Assembly (NCBI GenBank): GCA_005239675.1
Contig: SBBO01000027.1
Span: 1 to 46,174, forward strand
DNA: 46,174 nt
Direction of reading: 5' to 3'
Source of the DNA: Planctomycetales bacterium
GTDB taxonomy: Bacteria; Omnitrophota; Gorgyraeia; Zapsychrales; Zapsychraceae
Both the position numbers and the translations under genes were made by a program. Positions 1-10,461 of the stretch are shown here, one piece after another (position 1 is the first letter of the stretch; each line of letters starts with the position of its first letter). Under the pieces are notes generated by a model. That model made no database searches, was not told the origin of the DNA, and saw nothing but the letters and a program-made list of their open reading frames with translations.

Positions 1-649
1 GCCGGGGGCAGGACCCGTGGGGGTAACCAAGAAATTGGAACCGTATCTGCCAATATCACGAATCATTAAGCGGCTTGATGGTTCCTATGCCCTTAATTAC
101 GACTATCCGGAATCTATTGGATACATCGCTTCTTTTTATGGAAATTTTGCCATAATCCTGCGGGCCTATGCGTACACGCTTCTCTTGGGAAAAGAAGGAT
201 TAATAGAGACATCCAACCATGCAGTTCTGAGTGCCAATTACCTACGCGAACGCTTGAAAGAACGTTTTGAGCTTCCCTTTGACCGTTTCTGTATGCACGA
301 GGCTGTGTTCTCAGCCTCCCGGCAGGCAGGCCGAGGCGTTCACGCGCTCGATATCGCCAAATTTCTCATCGACCAAGGGATTCATCCCCCCACAGTCTAT
401 TTTCCTCTCACCATCAAGGAATCCATGATGATCGAACCAACCGAGGCCGAGTCCAAACAAACCCTTGATCGCTTCATTGAGGCAATGATTAAGGCTGATG
501 ATTTAAGCCTTGCCGACCCCAACGTTTTCGCTAACCTACCACAATCGACGCCGGTCACCCGCCCTGATGAGGTCAAAGCTGCGCGCGATGTCAATACAAA
601 TTACTTTCTCAACAAAACAGTCCAGACCCAATTAGCAGCCGCGATTTGA
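1..649 (+). CDS. gcvPB: glycine dehydrogenase (decarboxylating) subunit 2, C-terminal part (5' truncated by window)
   Basis: Reading frame is open from base 2 (PGAGPVGV...), upstream of the listed ATG; C-terminal P-protein motifs including GIHPPTVYFPL and IEPTE. Confidence 0.9.
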   Translation, partial: PGAGPVGVTKKLEPYLPISRIIKRLDGSYALNYDYPESIGYIASFYGNFAIILRAYAYTLLLGKEGLIETSNHAVLSANYLRERLKERFELPFDRFCMHEAVFSASRQAGRGVHALDIAKFLIDQGIHPPTVYFPLTIKESMMIEPTEAESKQTLDRFIEAMIKADDLSLADPNVFANLPQSTPVTRPDEVKAARDVNTNYFLNKTVQTQLAAAI

Positions 650-662
650 CCGCCATTTTTAT

Positions 663-1388
663 ATGATTCTCAAAGACATTTCCTTTCCGACACCACAGGA
701 AAATATCCTCTACGATGCTGCCCTTTTGGAACTAGCCGAACAAGGACTGGGAGGGGAGATCCTACGTTTTTGGGAATCAGAGCAGCCCTTCGTTGTCCTA
801 GGACGCATCTCAAAGGCAGCTGAGGACATTCATGTCTCCAAGGTGGTCCATGACCGTATTCCTGTCCTGCGCCGTGTCTCGGGTGGAGGCACGGTCCTGC
901 AAGGCAAGGGGTGTCTCAATTACACGTTAGTTTTGTCTAAAGAACGGCCGGGAATCCAAGACCTGCACCAATCCTATCAACAAATCCTGGGGGCTATCAT
1001 TGCCGCACTCAAGGCCTTGGGTATCAATACTGTATTTCATCCATTGTCTGACATTGCCTTAACTCAAGGCAATAAAAAGTTCTCCGGAAACGCCCAAAAA
1101 CGTTCACGAAGTTTTATCTTACATCATGGGACGCTTCTTTATCGGTTCGATCTTGAAAAAATGGAAAAATATCTAACGGTCCCTAAAAACATGCCCCCAT
1201 ACCGCAAAAACCGTTCTCACAAGGAATTTGTGGCTAATCTTCCCTCGGTCACGGCCGATAGTTTAAAACAAAAAATCCAGGAAATCTTCAATGTTTCCCA
1301 AGAGATCAACCATCTTTCTTCGATAGAAAAAAAGTGCCTGGCCGACCTCTTCAGCCGTTCCAATGATGCTATCTATCTCAATGGATAA
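663..1388 (+). CDS. lplA: lipoate-protein ligase A family protein
   Basis: RRVSGGGTVLQGKGCLNYTLVLS and KKFSGNAQKRSRSFILHHGTLLY motifs; directly downstream of gcvPB. Confidence 0.85.
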   Translation: MILKDISFPTPQENILYDAALLELAEQGLGGEILRFWESEQPFVVLGRISKAAEDIHVSKVVHDRIPVLRRVSGGGTVLQGKGCLNYTLVLSKERPGIQDLHQSYQQILGAIIAALKALGINTVFHPLSDIALTQGNKKFSGNAQKRSRSFILHHGTLLYRFDLEKMEKYLTVPKNMPPYRKNRSHKEFVANLPSVTADSLKQKIQEIFNVSQEINHLSSIEKKCLADLFSRSNDAIYLNG

Positions 1389-1646
1389 AGATCCGCGCCA
1401 GGGGCATAGACCGGCCTACCCATCCCCTAAAGGGGGTAGATCTTAATACCGCGCCACATATTAAGGTTAGGATAAACGCGGGAGCGAAAGTGAACAACGA
1501 AAGTGAATACCGCTGGACTTCATCGCTAAAGTTTGATATAAAATTTGGGCAACGCTATTCCTTTGGGCAATCCTGCGTTGCCAAAAGGCTTTCACGTGGA
1601 CGGGCAGGATTGACCAAATATTTTACAAAGCAAAATATTGTATCTT

Positions 1647-1719
1647 GGGCCATTAGCTCATCTGGTAGAGCAACTGACTCTTAATCAGTGGGTGGCAGGT
1701 TCAAGTCCTGCATGGCCCA
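1647..1719 (+). tRNA. tRNA-Lys (anticodon CTT)
   Basis: Acceptor GGGCCAT (1647-1653) pairs with ATGGCCC (1712-1718); anticodon stem ACTGA/TCAGT with loop CTCTTAA; T arm GCAGGTTCAAGTCCTGC; CCA not encoded. Confidence 0.93.
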
Positions 1720-1754
1720 TTTAAAATGAGGCTCGGGTAGTAAACTATACCAAT

Positions 1755-2591
1755 ATGCCGTCTCCCGATATCGACATCACATCTCTTGAGGGCAAGGCCA
1801 AGCACATACGCCAGAAAATCCTGGAAACGCTCTATCACGCAGGATCCGGCCATCCGGGAGGGTCTCTGTCCGCCGTTGAGATCATGATTACACTGTATTT
1901 TTATAAAATGAATCACCGCCCTCAAGATCCTCAATGGAAAGATCGGGACCGATTGATTATCTCTAAAGGGCACGTGACACCCGTCGTCTATGTAACGCTA
2001 GCAGAATGTGGCTATTTCCCCAAAGAAGAATTGCCAACATTCCGGAGGTTCGGTTCACGACTGCAAGGACATGTGCACCATAAAGTCCCCGGCGTTGAGT
2101 TTAATACTGGATCCTTAGGGCATGGATTATCCGTTGCCAACGGCATGGCCCTGGGGGCACGGATGCTAAAATGCCCCTTTAAGACCTATTGTCTCTTAGG
2201 CGATGGCGAGCTTCAGGAAGGATCTATTTGGGAGGCCGCCATGGGTGCTTCCCACCGGCAGCTCGACAATCTCTGCGCGATCATCGACTACAATAAAGTC
2301 CAGGAGAACGGTCCTACGAATGAAATTAAGAACTTAGAACCACTGACAAAGAAATGGGAAAGTTTTGGCTGGCATGTCCGGGAAGTGGATGGCCATAATT
2401 TTCAAGAACTCATCAAGGCATTAGATGAATTCGATACCATGAAGGGCAGGCCTATGGTCATCATTGCCCATACGATCAAAGGCAAAGGGGTCTCGTTTAT
2501 GGAAGGAAAGGCTGCCTGGCACGGTAAGGCGCCCAACAAAGAACAGCTGGAGATGGCCATCGCACAGCTGCGCGAGGGAGACACACGCTAA
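1755..2591 (+). CDS. transketolase, N-terminal subunit
   Basis: TPP-binding half: SGHPGGSLSAVEIM, GSLGHGLSVANGMALGA, GDGELQEGSIWEAAM. Confidence 0.93.
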   Translation: MPSPDIDITSLEGKAKHIRQKILETLYHAGSGHPGGSLSAVEIMITLYFYKMNHRPQDPQWKDRDRLIISKGHVTPVVYVTLAECGYFPKEELPTFRRFGSRLQGHVHHKVPGVEFNTGSLGHGLSVANGMALGARMLKCPFKTYCLLGDGELQEGSIWEAAMGASHRQLDNLCAIIDYNKVQENGPTNEIKNLEPLTKKWESFGWHVREVDGHNFQELIKALDEFDTMKGRPMVIIAHTIKGKGVSFMEGKAAWHGKAPNKEQLEMAIAQLREGDTR

Positions 2592-3538
2592 TGGAAATGA
2601 AGGCAACCCGCGATGGATTTGGCGAAGAACTGGTCAATCTCGGCAAAGAAAATCCAAAGGTCGTTGTACTTTCCGGGGACCTTGAAGACGCAACCCGCGC
2701 CGAGCATTTCAAGCATGCCTTTCCCGACCGTTTTTTCAACCTAGGTATCGCAGAACAAGACGTGATCGGCACCGCTGCGGGATTGAGTTCAGTAGGATTG
2801 ATCCCGTTTGCCTGTTCCTTTGCTGTCTTTTTGACCAACCGCGCCTACGACATGCTGCGCCTAGATGTCTGCTACAATAAGAGCAACGTCAAGATCGTGT
2901 GTTCCCATGCCGGCATTACTGTTGGAGAAGACGGTGCCTCGGCCCAATGTCTCGAGGATCTGGCGATTATGCGGGTTCTTCCCAATATCCAAGTCATGTG
3001 TCCGGTTGATTTTCTTGAGGCCAAGAAGATGACCCGCGCCATCGCCGCTCAACAGGGCCCGGTGTACATGCGCACTGGCCGCGCGCCATTTCCGGTGATT
3101 ACCAAAGAAGACGATCCATTCCAAATCGGTAAGGCCAATGTCATGCGCGAAGGAAAGGACGTCACCATTTTTGGCTGCGGCCTAATGGTTTACGAAGCCC
3201 TACAGGCTGCCGATATCCTCCAGAAAGAAGGCATCAGCGCCAAGGTAGTAAATATGCATACCATTAAACCCATCGATGAGGACATAATCTTACATTCAGC
3301 AAGGGTGACGGGCGCCATCGTAAGCGCAGAGGAACATCAAATCCACGGGGGATTAGGGAGCGCTATTGCTGAGGTTGTCGTTAGACACAGCCCGGTCCCT
3401 ATGGAAATGGTCGCCATTAAGGATACGTTCGGAGAATCCGGCGCACCGCAGGAACTTTTAAGGGCCTATCATTTAAAAGATACGGATATCGTGGCGGCAG
3501 CCCAAAAGGCCATCCAAAGGAAAAGGCGGATACCATGA
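2591..3538 (+). CDS. transketolase, C-terminal subunit
   Basis: LSGDLEDATR, FFNLGIAEQDVIGTAAGLS, pyrimidine-binding and C-terminal domains; start overlaps stop of the N-terminal subunit gene. Confidence 0.93.
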   Translation: MEMKATRDGFGEELVNLGKENPKVVVLSGDLEDATRAEHFKHAFPDRFFNLGIAEQDVIGTAAGLSSVGLIPFACSFAVFLTNRAYDMLRLDVCYNKSNVKIVCSHAGITVGEDGASAQCLEDLAIMRVLPNIQVMCPVDFLEAKKMTRAIAAQQGPVYMRTGRAPFPVITKEDDPFQIGKANVMREGKDVTIFGCGLMVYEALQAADILQKEGISAKVVNMHTIKPIDEDIILHSARVTGAIVSAEEHQIHGGLGSAIAEVVVRHSPVPMEMVAIKDTFGESGAPQELLRAYHLKDTDIVAAAQKAIQRKRRIP

Positions 3539-4671
3539 TGACAAAAACAACCATCCAACAATTAGCAGAATACGGACAAAGCATCTGGTTGGACTACATC
3601 AGTCGCGACTTATTGGAATCTGGAAAACTGAATGCGCTTATCATCCAAGGCCTGCGCGGGATGACATCCAATCCATCGATTTTCAACCAGGCCATCAGTA
3701 CCAGTCATGATTATGATGGCAAGATTATCGAACTCAAAAATTCCGGAAAAACGACTTTTGAGATCTACGATGCCCTGACCATTGCCGATATCCAAAAGGC
3801 AGCTGACGCCTTTAAACAGGTCTATGAAACAACCAATAGGTCTGATGGCTATGTGAGCCTAGAAATCAATCCGAAAATCGCGCACAAAACCCAGGAACAG
3901 ATCAATGAGGGGATGCGGTTGTTTCGCGCTGTTGGGCGTCCTAACGTCATGATCAAGGTCCCGGCCACACCGCAAGGCTTTCCCGTTATTGAGGATCTTA
4001 TCGCTAACGGTGTCAATGTCAATACGACGCTTATCTTCTCTTTAAAACAATACAAGCACACCATAGACGCTTATGGGAACGGCCTGACGCGACGATTGAA
4101 GAATAAACAAACAATTGATACCGTGCATTCCGTTGCCAGCGTATTTGTCAGCCGCATTGATACGATGATTGACGACATTCTAAACAAGCACCTGATGGCT
4201 TCCCCCACCCACCTAGAATACCAAAATATCAAGACTCTAAAAGGAAAGGCGGCCATAGCTAATTGCCATATCATTCTTGAAAAATATAAACAATGGGCAG
4301 CTAGCCAACAATTTAGGACGCTCTCTCTCCAAGGCGCCAACCTCCAACGACTCCTGTGGGGGTCCACCAGCACCAAGAATCCACAATACAGCGATATCAA
4401 ATACGTGACCGAACTTATCGCACGTCCCACCGTCAACACGCTTCCAGAGAAGACCTTAGCGGCATTTCTAGATCACGGCATTGTTCAGGAGGCCTTTACA
4501 TCCACTGTCGATGAATCACTGGAGACCTTGAATAAATTAAAGGGTCTGGGAATTGACATCGACTCTGTCTGTCAAGAACTTTTGCGCGAGGGAGTCAAGG
4601 CCTTTGAAGATTCCTTTGAAGCGCTCTTGAGCGCCATTGAAAAGAAAGCAGCGCAGTTGTGCGCTCAATGA
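3535..4671 (+). CDS. tal: transaldolase
   Basis: GMTSNPSIFNQAI, MIKVPAT, GVNVNTTLIFSL; overlaps tktC by 4 nt. Confidence 0.93.
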   Translation: MMTKTTIQQLAEYGQSIWLDYISRDLLESGKLNALIIQGLRGMTSNPSIFNQAISTSHDYDGKIIELKNSGKTTFEIYDALTIADIQKAADAFKQVYETTNRSDGYVSLEINPKIAHKTQEQINEGMRLFRAVGRPNVMIKVPATPQGFPVIEDLIANGVNVNTTLIFSLKQYKHTIDAYGNGLTRRLKNKQTIDTVHSVASVFVSRIDTMIDDILNKHLMASPTHLEYQNIKTLKGKAAIANCHIILEKYKQWAASQQFRTLSLQGANLQRLLWGSTSTKNPQYSDIKYVTELIARPTVNTLPEKTLAAFLDHGIVQEAFTSTVDESLETLNKLKGLGIDIDSVCQELLREGVKAFEDSFEALLSAIEKKAAQLCAQ

Positions 4672-5450
4672 GGGAAATCCGCATTTTTGAAGACTCATAT
4701 TCTCTGGCGCGTGATCTCCTAAAAAGGTGGTCAGAGATCGCACGCAAGGCCATTGGCGACCATGATCAATTCAACGTCGCACTGTCCGGCGGGTGCACCC
4801 CCATTGAATTTTACCACCAACTTTCAACCCTTAAGGATTGTCCATGGTGGCCAAAGACACATCTTTTCTGCAGCGATGAACGCCTCGTTCCTCTGGACCA
4901 TCAAGAAAGCAACTTCGGCACCATTAAAAAAAATCTCATCGATCATATCCCTATCCCCAGAGGAAACGTCCATCCCATCCGAACCGATGTTGAGAATGTG
5001 ACGATCGCCGCTGAATACTTTAAAGATGAATTGGTGGGGCACTTCGCGTACCAACGAAAATCATTACCAAGTTTTGACCTTATCTTGCTGGGGATAGGCG
5101 AGGATGGTCATACCGCTTCGCTCTTTCCCCAAATGCAGCATACCGCTAATGCCAATACCGTAACGCTACCAGTTTCTCTGCCGCAGCTTAAACATGATCG
5201 TATCAGCCTGTCTTTATCCGTACTGAACAACGCCAGTTATGTCATTTTCCTGATTCAAGGAAACCAAAAGGCAGGCATTGTCCACCAGATCCTTGAAAAA
5301 AATTTGATCTGTCCGGCCGGGCAAGTCAATCCAACCTCCGGTGAGCTTATCTTTCTTTTAGACAAACAGGCAGCAAGGCAATTATCCCATCCGATGCTTC
5401 TTCCGGAAAGAAACGACAGAATTCCTGATATTTTTCATTGTCTCGAATAA
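4659..5450 (+). CDS. pgl: 6-phosphogluconolactonase
   Basis: ALSGGCTPIEFYHQLS, LFCSDERLVP, LLGIGEDGHTASLFP (DevB/Pgl family). Confidence 0.9.
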   Translation: MRSMREIRIFEDSYSLARDLLKRWSEIARKAIGDHDQFNVALSGGCTPIEFYHQLSTLKDCPWWPKTHLFCSDERLVPLDHQESNFGTIKKNLIDHIPIPRGNVHPIRTDVENVTIAAEYFKDELVGHFAYQRKSLPSFDLILLGIGEDGHTASLFPQMQHTANANTVTLPVSLPQLKHDRISLSLSVLNNASYVIFLIQGNQKAGIVHQILEKNLICPAGQVNPTSGELIFLLDKQAARQLSHPMLLPERNDRIPDIFHCLE

Positions 5451-5531
5451 GCAATCGGATATAATAACTATTGACCTTAAGTTTTTATACGTTCAACGTT
5501 GGCACAACTAAGAACAAGGGATGGGTAGTCT

Positions 5532-7022
5532 ATGGACCCATGGGGTACGATAGCGCGTCTCCCGCGTAGAGAAATCGAGGAATTACAAAACCGCCGGCTG
5601 CGCTATTTCATTAATCGCTATCTTTATCCTTTCAGCCCCTATTACCGTCGACTCTTTGACCAAAATAAAATTCGCCCCCAAGACATCCAGGGCGTCAAGG
5701 ATCTGCAACGCATTCCTTTTATATCTAAAACGGATTTTCTAGCTACAGCAAATGACAATGACCGTAACCGAGATTTCATCCTTCAGCCGGATAAGCAAAA
5801 AATCCGCGCGTCCTGGCCGCCCACCGAATTGGCATCTCTTGCCCTGACGAAGATCGTCCGTGGTCAAACGGCCCTGGAAGACCAATTAGCCACCGAATTT
5901 AAACCAGTCTTTATGACGTTTACGACTGGCACAACAAACCGGCCGGTACCATTCTTCTACAGCAATTACGATATCCAAAACCTCGGTATCTCTGGCGGAC
6001 GTATGTTAAAACTTTTTGATATTAAGTCTTCAGAAAATATCTTGAATATGTTTCCCTATGCCCCACATCTGGCGTTTTGGCAGGTAGTTTTTGGCGCGCT
6101 TTCAGCCAATGCCTTGGCCTTAAATACCGGTGGCGGCAAGGTCATAGGGACTGAAGGCAATATCGCGGCCATAGAAAAGCTTAAACCTTCCATCGTACTT
6201 GGGGTCCCTGGCTATGTCTACCACGTCATGCGAGAGGCCTCAGACAAAGGTCGCAATTTTGCCTTCATCCGCAAGATTGTCCTGGGCGCAGCGCGCGTTA
6301 CCTTAGCTTTTAAATTAAAACTCATAGAAATGCTAACCGCCATGGGGGCAAAAGATGTGGCTGTGTTGGGGACATATGGCTTTACAGAAGCTAAATCAGC
6401 TTGGGGCCAATGCCCATCAGGCCCAGGCATGTCTAGTCCAAGCGGATATCATCTGTATCCGGATAAAGAAATATTTGAAATTGTTGACCCCAAGACCGGC
6501 CAGGTCCAGAAAGAGGGGAGGGATGGAGAGATCGTGTATACCGCCTTGGACGCGCGCGCCAGTGTGGTGATGCGCTACCGCACCGGCGATTTCGTCAAGG
6601 GCGGGATTAGGTACGAGCCGTGCCCTTCCTGCGGACGCACCCTGCCACAATTATCAAGCGACATTACCCGTTTATCCAATATCACCAACATGCATTTTTC
6701 TAAGGTCAAAGGGACCCTCGTCGATCTCAATTGCCTTGATAACATTTTTGCGCAAATCGCGGCAGTCGATGAATGGCAGGTCGAAATCAAAAAGAAAAAC
6801 GATGATCAATTTGACGTTGACGAAATTATTATTTACGCCTGTGCCCGCTCGCATACCAATCAAGACCAGGCCGAGAGTGAACTACGCAAGAAATTTCTCC
6901 TAACGACCGAATTAACGCCCAATGCCTTCCATTGGATTTCCCGACCAGAAATGGTCAAACGCCTAGAATTGGAGACAGCAAATAAAGAAAAACGGATTGT
7001 GGATAAAAGACCTAAAGAATAA
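5532..7022 (+). CDS. phenylacetate-CoA ligase-like (PaaK/F390 synthetase family) adenylate-forming enzyme
   Basis: N-terminal LxxLQNRRLRYFI...SPYYRRLF pattern; FTTGTTNRPVPF adenylation motif; YRTGDFV; paaK-type C-terminal domain. Confidence 0.8.
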   Translation: MDPWGTIARLPRREIEELQNRRLRYFINRYLYPFSPYYRRLFDQNKIRPQDIQGVKDLQRIPFISKTDFLATANDNDRNRDFILQPDKQKIRASWPPTELASLALTKIVRGQTALEDQLATEFKPVFMTFTTGTTNRPVPFFYSNYDIQNLGISGGRMLKLFDIKSSENILNMFPYAPHLAFWQVVFGALSANALALNTGGGKVIGTEGNIAAIEKLKPSIVLGVPGYVYHVMREASDKGRNFAFIRKIVLGAARVTLAFKLKLIEMLTAMGAKDVAVLGTYGFTEAKSAWGQCPSGPGMSSPSGYHLYPDKEIFEIVDPKTGQVQKEGRDGEIVYTALDARASVVMRYRTGDFVKGGIRYEPCPSCGRTLPQLSSDITRLSNITNMHFSKVKGTLVDLNCLDNIFAQIAAVDEWQVEIKKKNDDQFDVDEIIIYACARSHTNQDQAESELRKKFLLTTELTPNAFHWISRPEMVKRLELETANKEKRIVDKRPKE

Positions 7023-7034
7023 ATAAAAAAATAA

Positions 7035-8309
7035 ATGGGACGCGTTGCGGTCATTAATGGCATTCGAACCCCCTTCTGCAAGATAGGCACCGATCTAAAA
7101 GATTTGGCTGCCCAGGAGCTCGGACGCATCGTAACGCGCGAACTCCTGGAACGAACGGTAATCGATCCGAGCACGATCGATGAAGTCATCTTCGGTAATG
7201 TCAGCCAGCCAGCCGATGCGGCCAATATCAGCCGTGTGATTGCCCTCTTGAGCGGCATACCCCAAACAGTGCCTGCTTACACGGTGCACCGCAACTGCGC
7301 CTCGGGGATCGAGTCTGTTGTTCAGGCCGCTATCAAAATCCAGGCAGGGCAAGGCAGGTGTTATGTCGCTGGCGGGACAGAGTCCATGAGCAACATCCCG
7401 TTTTATCTAACCAAGGAACTTAAAGAGATCCTAACCAATCTTTCCAAGGCAAAGACTTTTCTACAAAAATGGCAGGCGCTAAGTCAAATCAGGATGACAC
7501 ATCTCAAGCCGCACAGCGGATTAGAAATGGGCCTCACGGACCCCGTCTGTGGACTGATTATGGGTTCAACCGCTGAGGTCCTAGCCAGAGAATTTGACAT
7601 CACCCGCCAGCAACAGGATGACTTTGCCCTTGAGAGTCATCAACGGGCTATCCGCGGTAGAACGGCCTTGCGTGAAGAAATTGTCCCTGTCATTGCGCCT
7701 CCAAGATATAAGTCAGCGATGGAGCACGATAATGGCCCGCGTGAGGGCCAGACGAAAGAGGCCTTACAGAAATTAAAACCATATTTTGACCGACACTCAG
7801 GCACCGTGACTGTTGGCAATTCTAGTCAGGTGACCGATGGGGCGGCGGTGCTCCTTGTCGCTAGTGAGCAAAGAGCAAAAGAACTCAATCTAAAGCCCCT
7901 GGGGTTCATCCGGGCCTATGTCTTTGTTGGTGTGGAGCCGCACCGAATGGGGATAGGCCCTGCCCATGCTATCCCTCAGGTCCTTAAGAAGGCAGGGATG
8001 CATTTACGCGATATTCAAGCCATTGAAATCAACGAGGCCTTTGCCGCGCAGGTCCTGGCGTGCCTGAAGGCATTGGCCAGCGATGGTTTCACCAAACAAT
8101 TTGGCTATGAGGGATACACCGGCACCATCGACCCTGCAATTCTTAATGTCAACGGAGGGGCGATTGCCCTCGGTCATCCGGTGGGGACAACAGGGACGCG
8201 CCTCATCCTTACTATGCTCAAACACATGCAGCGTCATAACCTCAATACCGGCCTTGTGTCGTTGTGCGTTGGTGGCGGCCAAGGGGCAGCCGTAATCTTA
8301 GAACGATAA
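7035..8309 (+). CDS. acetyl-CoA C-acyltransferase (thiolase)
   Basis: NCASGIESVVQA active-site Cys, NVNGGAIALGHPVGTTGTR, LCVGGGQGAA. Confidence 0.93.
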   Translation: MGRVAVINGIRTPFCKIGTDLKDLAAQELGRIVTRELLERTVIDPSTIDEVIFGNVSQPADAANISRVIALLSGIPQTVPAYTVHRNCASGIESVVQAAIKIQAGQGRCYVAGGTESMSNIPFYLTKELKEILTNLSKAKTFLQKWQALSQIRMTHLKPHSGLEMGLTDPVCGLIMGSTAEVLAREFDITRQQQDDFALESHQRAIRGRTALREEIVPVIAPPRYKSAMEHDNGPREGQTKEALQKLKPYFDRHSGTVTVGNSSQVTDGAAVLLVASEQRAKELNLKPLGFIRAYVFVGVEPHRMGIGPAHAIPQVLKKAGMHLRDIQAIEINEAFAAQVLACLKALASDGFTKQFGYEGYTGTIDPAILNVNGGAIALGHPVGTTGTRLILTMLKHMQRHNLNTGLVSLCVGGGQGAAVILER

Positions 8310-8332
8310 AATTTATCATTAACCATCTTAAT

Positions 8333-10438
8333 ATGTCGATTAATTACTACGAAGAAAACAATATCGGCTTCATCGAATTCAACCAAGACGATTCCAAGGT
8401 CAACATCTTGACGGTACAAGCGCTGCAGGAACTTACTCTTATTGTTGCTCGGCTGCATAAGGCTGCGGCATTAAAGGCCGTTGTTTTTATCAGTAAAAAA
8501 TCCGACGTTTTTATCGCCGGCGCGGATATCAAGGAGATCGAGGGGATTAACGATCCAAGCAACGGTGAGGCTAAATCCAAGGCCGGGCAGGAAATCTTTA
8601 ACGCGATTGAAGACTTAAAGCCGCCAACCATTGCTGTCATTGATGGTGTGGCCTTGGGTGGTGGATGCGAGTTGGCCTTGGCATGCCAATATCGCCTCGC
8701 TACCTTTAATCCCAAAGCCCGTATTGGTCTACCTGAAGTGACCTTAGGCATCCTTCCGGGCTTTGGTGGCACCTATCGTCTACCACGACTCATTGGCTTG
8801 CCGGAAGGACTCAAGATGATCCTGGGAGGAAAACCTGTAGACACACCCAAGGCCCTGCGCCTAGGACTTGTAGACCGGCTCGTGACATCCAATGGACTCG
8901 AACGTCATTTAAATGAATTTATCGATGATGTATGTAATAAAAAGATCCCGGTGGACAAATACAGCCGACGGACTATTAAAGGTTTAGCTGTCTTTCAAGA
9001 AAAATCTTTCATTGGCCAAAGGATTGTCTTTCAAAGGGCAACCCAAGACGTCCTAAAAACGACTAAGGGTTTTTATCCTGCACCATTAAAAGCACTTCAC
9101 GTCATCAGGCAAAATTTCTACATGAATGATCGGGCCAAGGGCCTTGCCCTAGAATCTCAGGCCTTTGGCCAACTGGCCACTACAGCAATTTCCAAAAATC
9201 TTATCCGCGTCTTTTATCTCGCCGAAAAATACCGCAAATTGGGCGTACCTGACACAGAAGGTCTTGTGTCAAAGGCAATGACTAAATGCGGTATCGTGGG
9301 GGCTGGGGTCATGGGCGGTGGTATTGCCCAACTTTTCAGTTATATGGATATCTGGGTACGACTCAAAGACATCCATTATGACGCCCTGGCGCTGGGTCTC
9401 AAATCCGCGGCCAAGCTCTATCGAGATGCCGTCAAAAGACGACGGCTCAAGGCGCATGAGGCCATCGTCAAAATGGGCAAGATCGCCTCTACCATTGATT
9501 ACACCGGTTTTAGGAATACCGATATCGTTATCGAGGCCGTGGTCGAGGACATGGATATAAAACGCAAGGTCTTTCGCGAATTGAATAGCTGTGTCAACGA
9601 ACAGACAATTCTCGCAACCAATACCTCAGCCTTGTCGGTAAGCGAGCTGGCCAAGATAACGAAAGATCCTTCCAAAGTTATTGGCCTCCATTTTTTTAAT
9701 CCCGTCCATAAAATGCCACTCGTAGAAGTTATTACCACCCCGCAAACCAGCAAAGAAACGCTCGCGAGCGTCCTGGCGTTGGTCAAGCGCCTAGGCAAGA
9801 CTCCGATCCTGGTTAAAGATTCCTGTGGCTTTCTCGTTAACCGTATCTTGCTAGGTTATCTCAATGAGGCCGGACGCATATGGGAAGAGGGGGCAGACAT
9901 CGCCACCATAGACAAAATCATGACGGATTTTGGTATGCCCATGGGACCGCTTACGCTTTGTGATGAGATTGGACTGGATATCGGCATTAAGGTCCTGCGC
10001 ATCCTTGCTGATGGATTAGGAGAACGTTTTAAACCAGTTGCCATCTTTGAAAAGGCCTATACCGAAGGCTTTCTGGGAAAAAAATCCGGTAAGGGGTTTT
10101 ACCTACTCGACCGGCGGTCACTGGTCAAAACAAAACAATCCAACCTGCTCAATACAACCGAGTGTCTGCAACGCATGGTGTATCCAATGATCAATGAAGC
10201 GGCCCGATGCTTAGAGGAAAGAATTGTCGATGACCCGGGGGCGGTGGATGTTGGCATGATCTTCGGCACCGGCTTCCCGGCATTTCGCGGTGGATTACTA
10301 CGCTATGCCGACTCCTTGGGGATTAGCCATATAGTGGCTGGATTAAGGCAGCTCCAAGATAAATGGAGGGCCGCGCGCTTTGCGCCCGCTAACTATTTGA
10401 TAAAATTGCACAACGAACAACGAGGGTTCTACTCTTAA
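8333..10438 (+). CDS. enoyl-CoA hydratase / 3-hydroxyacyl-CoA dehydrogenase fusion (FadB/FadJ type)
   Basis: N-terminal crotonase (FIAGADIKEIE, GGGCELALACQYRLA), then GAGVMGGGIAQL Rossmann fold and HFFNPVHKMPLVEVI; start placed at ATG 8333 (MSINYYEENN) rather than 8264. Confidence 0.93.
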   Translation: MSINYYEENNIGFIEFNQDDSKVNILTVQALQELTLIVARLHKAAALKAVVFISKKSDVFIAGADIKEIEGINDPSNGEAKSKAGQEIFNAIEDLKPPTIAVIDGVALGGGCELALACQYRLATFNPKARIGLPEVTLGILPGFGGTYRLPRLIGLPEGLKMILGGKPVDTPKALRLGLVDRLVTSNGLERHLNEFIDDVCNKKIPVDKYSRRTIKGLAVFQEKSFIGQRIVFQRATQDVLKTTKGFYPAPLKALHVIRQNFYMNDRAKGLALESQAFGQLATTAISKNLIRVFYLAEKYRKLGVPDTEGLVSKAMTKCGIVGAGVMGGGIAQLFSYMDIWVRLKDIHYDALALGLKSAAKLYRDAVKRRRLKAHEAIVKMGKIASTIDYTGFRNTDIVIEAVVEDMDIKRKVFRELNSCVNEQTILATNTSALSVSELAKITKDPSKVIGLHFFNPVHKMPLVEVITTPQTSKETLASVLALVKRLGKTPILVKDSCGFLVNRILLGYLNEAGRIWEEGADIATIDKIMTDFGMPMGPLTLCDEIGLDIGIKVLRILADGLGERFKPVAIFEKAYTEGFLGKKSGKGFYLLDRRSLVKTKQSNLLNTTECLQRMVYPMINEAARCLEERIVDDPGAVDVGMIFGTGFPAFRGGLLRYADSLGISHIVAGLRQLQDKWRAARFAPANYLIKLHNEQRGFYS

Positions 10439-10461
10439 TTCATCACTAATTTTCTAAATTA

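Noticed and set aside
1490-1684. 64-aa ORF upstream of and into tRNA-Lys
   Set aside because: It runs into the tRNA and overlaps strong inverted repeats; no domain features. The region is better treated as non-coding.
8264-8332. Upstream ATG for the FadB/J-type gene
   Set aside because: The first 23 residues overlap the thiolase 3' end and do not resemble a crotonase N-terminus; ATG 8333 fits better.
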